Shown here in pieces: positions 60,592 to 64,000 of a DNA stretch of 64,000 bases. The stretch's first letter is position 1. The number at the start of each line of letters is the position of its first letter. A model generated the notes under the pieces. The model saw nothing but the letters and a program-made list of their open reading frames with translations, had not been told where the DNA came from and did not search any database. The stretch is from Marifrigoribacter sp047730175 (GTDB taxonomy: Bacteria > Bacteroidota > Bacteroidia > Flavobacteriales > Flavobacteriaceae), in assembly GCF_047730175.1 (NCBI RefSeq), contig NZ_CP159833.1:1922001-1986000 (forward strand), given 5' to 3'. The translations under genes were made by a program, and so were the position numbers.

Positions 60592-61945
60592 GGTAGTACA
60601 TAAAAATAAAGACCATATACTTTTAGCAATTCTATTCCATATAGGGTTAGGTATAATTGCTTTTATTTTTAGGTCTATAATGATGTTTTATTTGATTGTA
60701 ATTATATTTTATTTTTTTAAACGAATTGTAACTGCAGCACCTAAGGAAAAATTAGTTCAAGTTTTGATAGCATGTGCATACGTTACAGGTTCTGAAGTAT
60801 TTTTTAGAATGACTAAGGCCTATTTTTTATATGAAACAGGTAAGTATTTAGTTATTTTATTTGTAATTATTGGATTTTTCTATGATGGCTTTAAAAGAAA
60901 GGCTATTGTATTTGTTAGTCTATTAATATTATTATTGCCAGCAATATTTGTTTCATCACAAGAATTAGGTTACAATGTTGATTTTAGAAAAGCAGTAATG
61001 TTTAATTTAAGCGGGCCTATTTGTTTGATTTTTATTTCAATTTATATATATGGTAAATCAATTACTTATAAGGATTATTTAAGTGTGTTTAACTATATAG
61101 TATACCCATTAATTTCTATGACAACCTTTATCATATTATATAACCCTGATATACGAGATATTGTCACTAATACAGCTGCTAACTCTGCTGCATCCGGAGG
61201 GTATGGGCCAAATCAAGTTGCTACAGCTTTAGGTTTAGGGATATTTATATTGTTTTCTCGATTAATAATTACTTATAAAAATAAGTTTGTTCAACTATTA
61301 ATGATAATTTTTTTAGCTGTAATGATTTATAGAGGAATATTAACCTTTTCAAGAGGGGGAATATTAACTGCAATAATAATGAGTTTAATATTTATAGTTA
61401 TATATTTTATTTACTCTAAAATAACCTTAAAATTTAAATTATTAGTTAAACTTATTGGGGTTTTGAGTATGATTTCTTTAATATGGGTTATTTCAGTAAA
61501 TCAATCTGGAGGTTTAATAGAAAATAGATATGCAAATGAAGATTCCTTAGGAAGAGAAAAAGATGATATCACTACAGGGCGGTTAGATATTTTTATAACA
61601 GAATTGGACTCCTTTTATAAACAACCTTTTTTTGGTGTGGGTGTTGGTAAAATGAAATATATAAGATTAAAAGAGACGGGTATAAATGCTGCTTCTCATA
61701 ATGAATTTTCCAGAATGCTATCAGAACATGGCTTGTTTGGAATTATTTCTTTAATTATTTTACTGTTAGTACCCATTTTAAATAATCCTTTTGGCTTAAA
61801 AAATATTTATTTTTACCCTTTTTTGTTTTTTTGGATACTTACTATTAGTCATTCTGCAATGCGTATTGCTGCGCCAGCATTTATTTATGGACTTTGTTTA
61901 TTAACTATTACTCGTGAAAAAAAAAATTTTATACATAGGAAATAA
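60581..61945 (+). CDS. O-antigen polymerase/ligase-like membrane protein (Wzy/WaaL type)
   Basis: The 454-residue protein is rich in transmembrane helices (about ten). The Wzy_C-type signature lies in the last third: GRLDIFITELDSF, FFGVGVGKMKYIR, then AASHNEFSRMLSEHGLFG with the conserved His. It would polymerise repeat units in the periplasm or ligate chains to a carrier. Its presence with a Wzm/Wzt exporter is unusual; no Wzx flippase is seen in the window. It overlaps both neighbours (11 and 32 bp). Confidence 0.85.
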   Translation: MKIKVVHKNKDHILLAILFHIGLGIIAFIFRSIMMFYLIVIIFYFFKRIVTAAPKEKLVQVLIACAYVTGSEVFFRMTKAYFLYETGKYLVILFVIIGFFYDGFKRKAIVFVSLLILLLPAIFVSSQELGYNVDFRKAVMFNLSGPICLIFISIYIYGKSITYKDYLSVFNYIVYPLISMTTFIILYNPDIRDIVTNTAANSAASGGYGPNQVATALGLGIFILFSRLIITYKNKFVQLLMIIFLAVMIYRGILTFSRGGILTAIIMSLIFIVIYFIYSKITLKFKLLVKLIGVLSMISLIWVISVNQSGGLIENRYANEDSLGREKDDITTGRLDIFITELDSFYKQPFFGVGVGKMKYIRLKETGINAASHNEFSRMLSEHGLFGIISLIILLLVPILNNPFGLKNIYFYPFLFFWILTISHSAMRIAAPAFIYGLCLLTITREKKNFIHRK

Positions 61946-62930
61946 ACTTTCGAAATCTGGAAGTAATGTTACCTTGATTGAAACGTTAGGCAACTTTTTA
62001 AAAGGGGAAGGGTATAAATTAATCACTTCTTCAACAATTAAAAATAAAGCGCTTAGGCTTCTCGAGATGCTTTTAACAACCTTATTTTATTCAAAAAAAA
62101 CATCTATTGTCCTCATTGATACTTATAGTACACAGAATTTTTACTATGCTGTTTTAGTGGCTAAAATATGCAGAGTAAAACAGGTGCCTTATATTCCGAT
62201 TTTACATGGAGGAAATTTACCTGATCGATTAAAACGAAGCCCAAAATTATCAAATAAACTTTTTAATGGAGCTAAAGTAAATGTTGCTCCTTCCATGTAT
62301 TTATATGAATCTTTTACAGAAGCTGGATATGCTAATCTGAAATATATACCAAATACTATAGAAATTAAAAATTATGATTTCTTAGTTCGGAAAGAAGTAA
62401 AAGCCAAGCTCCTTTGGGTACGTTCTTTTTCTGAAATTTACAATCCTACATTAGCGATTAAAATTGTGGAATTACTTATTAAAAAGGGAGTCCCTGTAAG
62501 CTTATGTATGGTTGGACCAGAAGTAGGAGGCTTATTAGAGGAATGTAAAAGGGAAGTTGAAAAAAAGAACTTACCCATAACATTTACAGGTAAACTAAGT
62601 AAAGAAAAATGGATTGATCTTTCAAAACAATATGATATTTTTATTAATACTACAAATTTCGATAATACTCCTGTGAGTGTAATCGAAGGGATGGCTTTAG
62701 GCTTACCTGTAATATCTACAAATGTGGGAGGAATTCCATTTTTGATAGAAAACAACGCTACAGGTATTTTGGTAGAACCAAAAGATGAACACCTTTTCGT
62801 AGAAAAAATATTACACCTAATAAATCATCCATTAGCATCTGAAAACCTTTCAGTTAATGCAAGAAAACTAGTTGAAACATTCGATTGGCAAAAAGTTAAA
62901 ACGAAATGGGATGTTATTTTAAGTGAATAA
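61914..62930 (+). CDS. GT4-family glycosyltransferase
   Basis: This 338-residue GT-B enzyme starts at GTG 61914, overlapping the polymerase gene by 32 bp (MKKKILYIGNKLSKSGSNVT). The N-domain has YIPILHGGNLPDRL and the donor domain DNTPVSVIEGMALGLPVIS and GGIPFLIENNATGILV. The last 486 bp of the gene, the spacer and the beginning of the next gene were duplicated; this copy of the glycosyltransferase is the intact one. Confidence 0.9.
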   Translation: MKKKILYIGNKLSKSGSNVTLIETLGNFLKGEGYKLITSSTIKNKALRLLEMLLTTLFYSKKTSIVLIDTYSTQNFYYAVLVAKICRVKQVPYIPILHGGNLPDRLKRSPKLSNKLFNGAKVNVAPSMYLYESFTEAGYANLKYIPNTIEIKNYDFLVRKEVKAKLLWVRSFSEIYNPTLAIKIVELLIKKGVPVSLCMVGPEVGGLLEECKREVEKKNLPITFTGKLSKEKWIDLSKQYDIFINTTNFDNTPVSVIEGMALGLPVISTNVGGIPFLIENNATGILVEPKDEHLFVEKILHLINHPLASENLSVNARKLVETFDWQKVKTKWDVILSE

Positions 62931-63011
62931 TCCTTATTTTTAAACGGCTAAATCCAACACATGACTTAAAAGTCAAATATACATTTTGATATTTATGAAA
63001 GAAAATTCTTA
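62445..63011 (+). repeat. 567-bp tandem duplication, unit 1
   Basis: It contains the intact 3' end of the glycosyltransferase, the 30-bp spacer and a broken copy of the first 17 codons of the glycosylphosphotransferase gene. It aligns with unit 2 (63012-63577), which is one base shorter. Confidence 0.9.
62961..63011 (+). pseudogene. Broken 5' fragment of the polyprenyl glycosylphosphotransferase gene
   Basis: It aligns with the first 17 codons of the gene at 63527, but the third codon is TAA instead of CAA, and the frame then runs into the duplicated glycosyltransferase fragment at 63012. Confidence 0.85.
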
Positions 63012-63496
63012 CCTACATTAGCGATTAAAATTGTGGAATTACTTATTAAAAAGGGAGTCCTGTAAGTTTATTTATGGTTGGACCAGAAGTAGGAGGCTTA
63101 TTATAAAAATGTAAAAAAAGTGTAGAGGAAAAAAGGTTGCCAATTACATTTACAGGCAAACTAAGTAAATAAAAATGGATTGATCTTTCAAAAGAATATG
63201 ATATTTTTATTAATACTACAAATTTCGATAATACTCCTGTGAGTGTAATCGAAGGGATGGCTTTAGGCTTAACAGTAATATCTACAAATGTGGGAGGAAT
63301 TCCATTTTTGATTGAAAACAACGCTACAGGTATTTTGGTAGAGCCAAAAGAGGAACACCTTTTCGCAGAAAAAATATTGCACCTAATAAATCATCCATTT
63401 GCATCTGAAAACCTTTCAGTTAATGCAAGAAAACTAGTTGAAACATTCGATTGGCAAAAAGTTAAAACGAAATGGGATGTTATTTTAAGTGAATAA
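63012..63496 (+). pseudogene. Decayed 3' fragment of the glycosyltransferase gene
   Basis: It matches 62445-62930. One base is lost near 63060 (frameshift), and in-frame stops occur where the intact copy has TTAGAG (now TTATAA, near 63102) and AAAGAA (now AAATAA, near 63168). Bases 63200-63496 are nearly identical to the parent and still open (GMALGLTVISTNVGG and onward), while 63070-63200 is more diverged. There is no promoter or start, so it is not a gene. Confidence 0.9.
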
Positions 63497-63526
63497 TCCT
63501 TATTTTTAACTGGCTAAATCCAACAC

Positions 63527-64000
63527 ATGACTCAAAAGTCAAATATACATTTTGATATTTCTGAGAGAAAAGTCTTATTACGCTTTTTTGACATTGTCAG
63601 CGTTTTATCTTTACTTTATTTAGTTGGATTGGTTTTTGATTTCGATTACTTTAAAATTAATGCACAACACTGGGTTTGGTCAATAGTACTCGGTGTTTAT
63701 CTAACAATTTTTGCTACAATTTTTGAGTTGTATAACCTGCAAAAGGCCAGTAAATTTGAAGTAGTTATTCAGAATATAATCTTAACATCATCGGTTACCG
63801 TATTATTCTATTTATTAACGCCTTTCTTTACTCCCGAACTTCCTGAGAATCGTTTACAAATCATTTATTTTTATATTTCAGTAAACCTTTCATTATTTAT
63901 CTGGCGTTATGCTTATATCGTGTTAATATCTGCACCTCGATTTTTTAAACGAGTACTGCTTTTATGTAGTGAAAAAGATATAGATTCTATTGTTGCTTCT
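63527..64000 (+). CDS. Polyprenyl glycosylphosphotransferase (WcaJ/WbaP-like priming enzyme), 3' end outside window
   Basis: The frame is open from ATG 63527 to the window edge (158 codons, no stop). The N-terminus (MTQKSNIHFDISERKVLLRF) leads into four hydrophobic segments at about 23-38, 52-72, 87-105 and 115-138, then PRFFKRVLLLCSEKDIDSIV, which looks like the start of the CoA-binding-like (Rossmann) domain of these enzymes. Full members have a C-terminal sugar transferase domain that attaches the first sugar phosphate to undecaprenyl phosphate and starts repeat-unit synthesis. The assignment rests on the N-terminal half and the locus context. Confidence 0.75.
   Translation, partial: MTQKSNIHFDISERKVLLRFFDIVSVLSLLYLVGLVFDFDYFKINAQHWVWSIVLGVYLTIFATIFELYNLQKASKFEVVIQNIILTSSVTVLFYLLTPFFTPELPENRLQIIYFYISVNLSLFIWRYAYIVLISAPRFFKRVLLLCSEKDIDSIVAS

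Noticed and set aside
62438..62755. 105-codon minus-strand frame, repeated at 63046-63321
   Set aside because: Its reappearance is due to the tandem duplication of the glycosyltransferase 3' end; it is antisense and matches no known family.
63012..63200. Programmed frameshift in a second glycosyltransferase gene
   Set aside because: Besides the one-base loss there are two independent stop codons and no start region, so plain decay is simpler.
63239..63496. 85-codon open frame after the last glycosyltransferase as a small gene
   Set aside because: It is the still-open end of a duplicated, frameshifted glycosyltransferase fragment without its own start signals.

Overview
The window is an AT-rich chromosomal segment of a member of the Bacteroidota, most likely a marine-type Flavobacteriaceae. 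The evidence is: giant secreted repeat proteins ending in a type IX secretion (T9SS) type B sorting domain, a leucine-rich protein ending in a type A sorting domain, promoter-like TAnnTTTG boxes, weak Shine-Dalgarno signals, frequent TTG/GTG starts, and many short palindromic intergenic repeats. I saw no rRNA, tRNA, CRISPR array, integrase or intact insertion sequence. Species cannot be told from the sequence.

Region 1 (1-11.6 kb) holds two tandem giant genes for cell-surface or secreted repeat proteins. The first is cut by the window start. From about base 148 (copy 1) and 7125 (copy 2) to past the terminators the two are almost identical over about 4.5 kb. Just upstream of that point they differ clearly, so the boundary of a recent duplication or gene conversion is visible.

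Region 2 (11.7-23.6 kb) is aromatic catabolism. On the minus strand lie an O-methyltransferase, an amidohydrolase with the ACMSD zinc-ligand pattern, an SDR with an altered active site and an unusually long aromatic amino acid hydroxylase. Divergently follow a TetR regulator and a phenylacetyl-CoA epoxidase operon, paaE-A-B-C-D-G-H-I. A 20-bp perfect palindrome just upstream of paaE is a strong operator candidate. Gaps inside the operon carry related hairpins. The ligase (paaK), ring-cleavage (paaZ), hydratase (paaF) and thiolase (paaJ) genes are not in the window.

Region 3 (23.6-31.5 kb) is mixed: a glycosyltransferase, two tandem membrane-anchored alpha/beta hydrolases, a remnant of a T9SS type A C-terminus, a leucine-rich secreted protein, palindromic repeats, an SDR and an ABC-F ATPase.

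Region 4 (31.5-64 kb, continuing beyond the window) is a large capsule/exopolysaccharide locus. It encodes a Wza-like outer-membrane lipoprotein, a Wzc-like tyrosine kinase, a TviB/TviC pair (predicted to make UDP-GalNAcA), a Wzm/Wzt ABC exporter, eleven intact glycosyltransferases plus one decayed fragment, four methyltransferases (two generic, one TylF-like, one FkbM), a sulfotransferase, a pyruvyltransferase, an MBOAT/SGNH acylation pair on the opposite strand, an asparagine-synthase-like enzyme without its glutaminase half, a Wzy/WaaL-like membrane protein, and the start of a polyprenyl glycosylphosphotransferase. Together these would build, decorate, polymerise and export an acidic, heavily modified surface glycan. 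The locus ends with a decayed 567-bp tandem duplication that joined a glycosyltransferase 3' end to the 5' end of the priming transferase gene.
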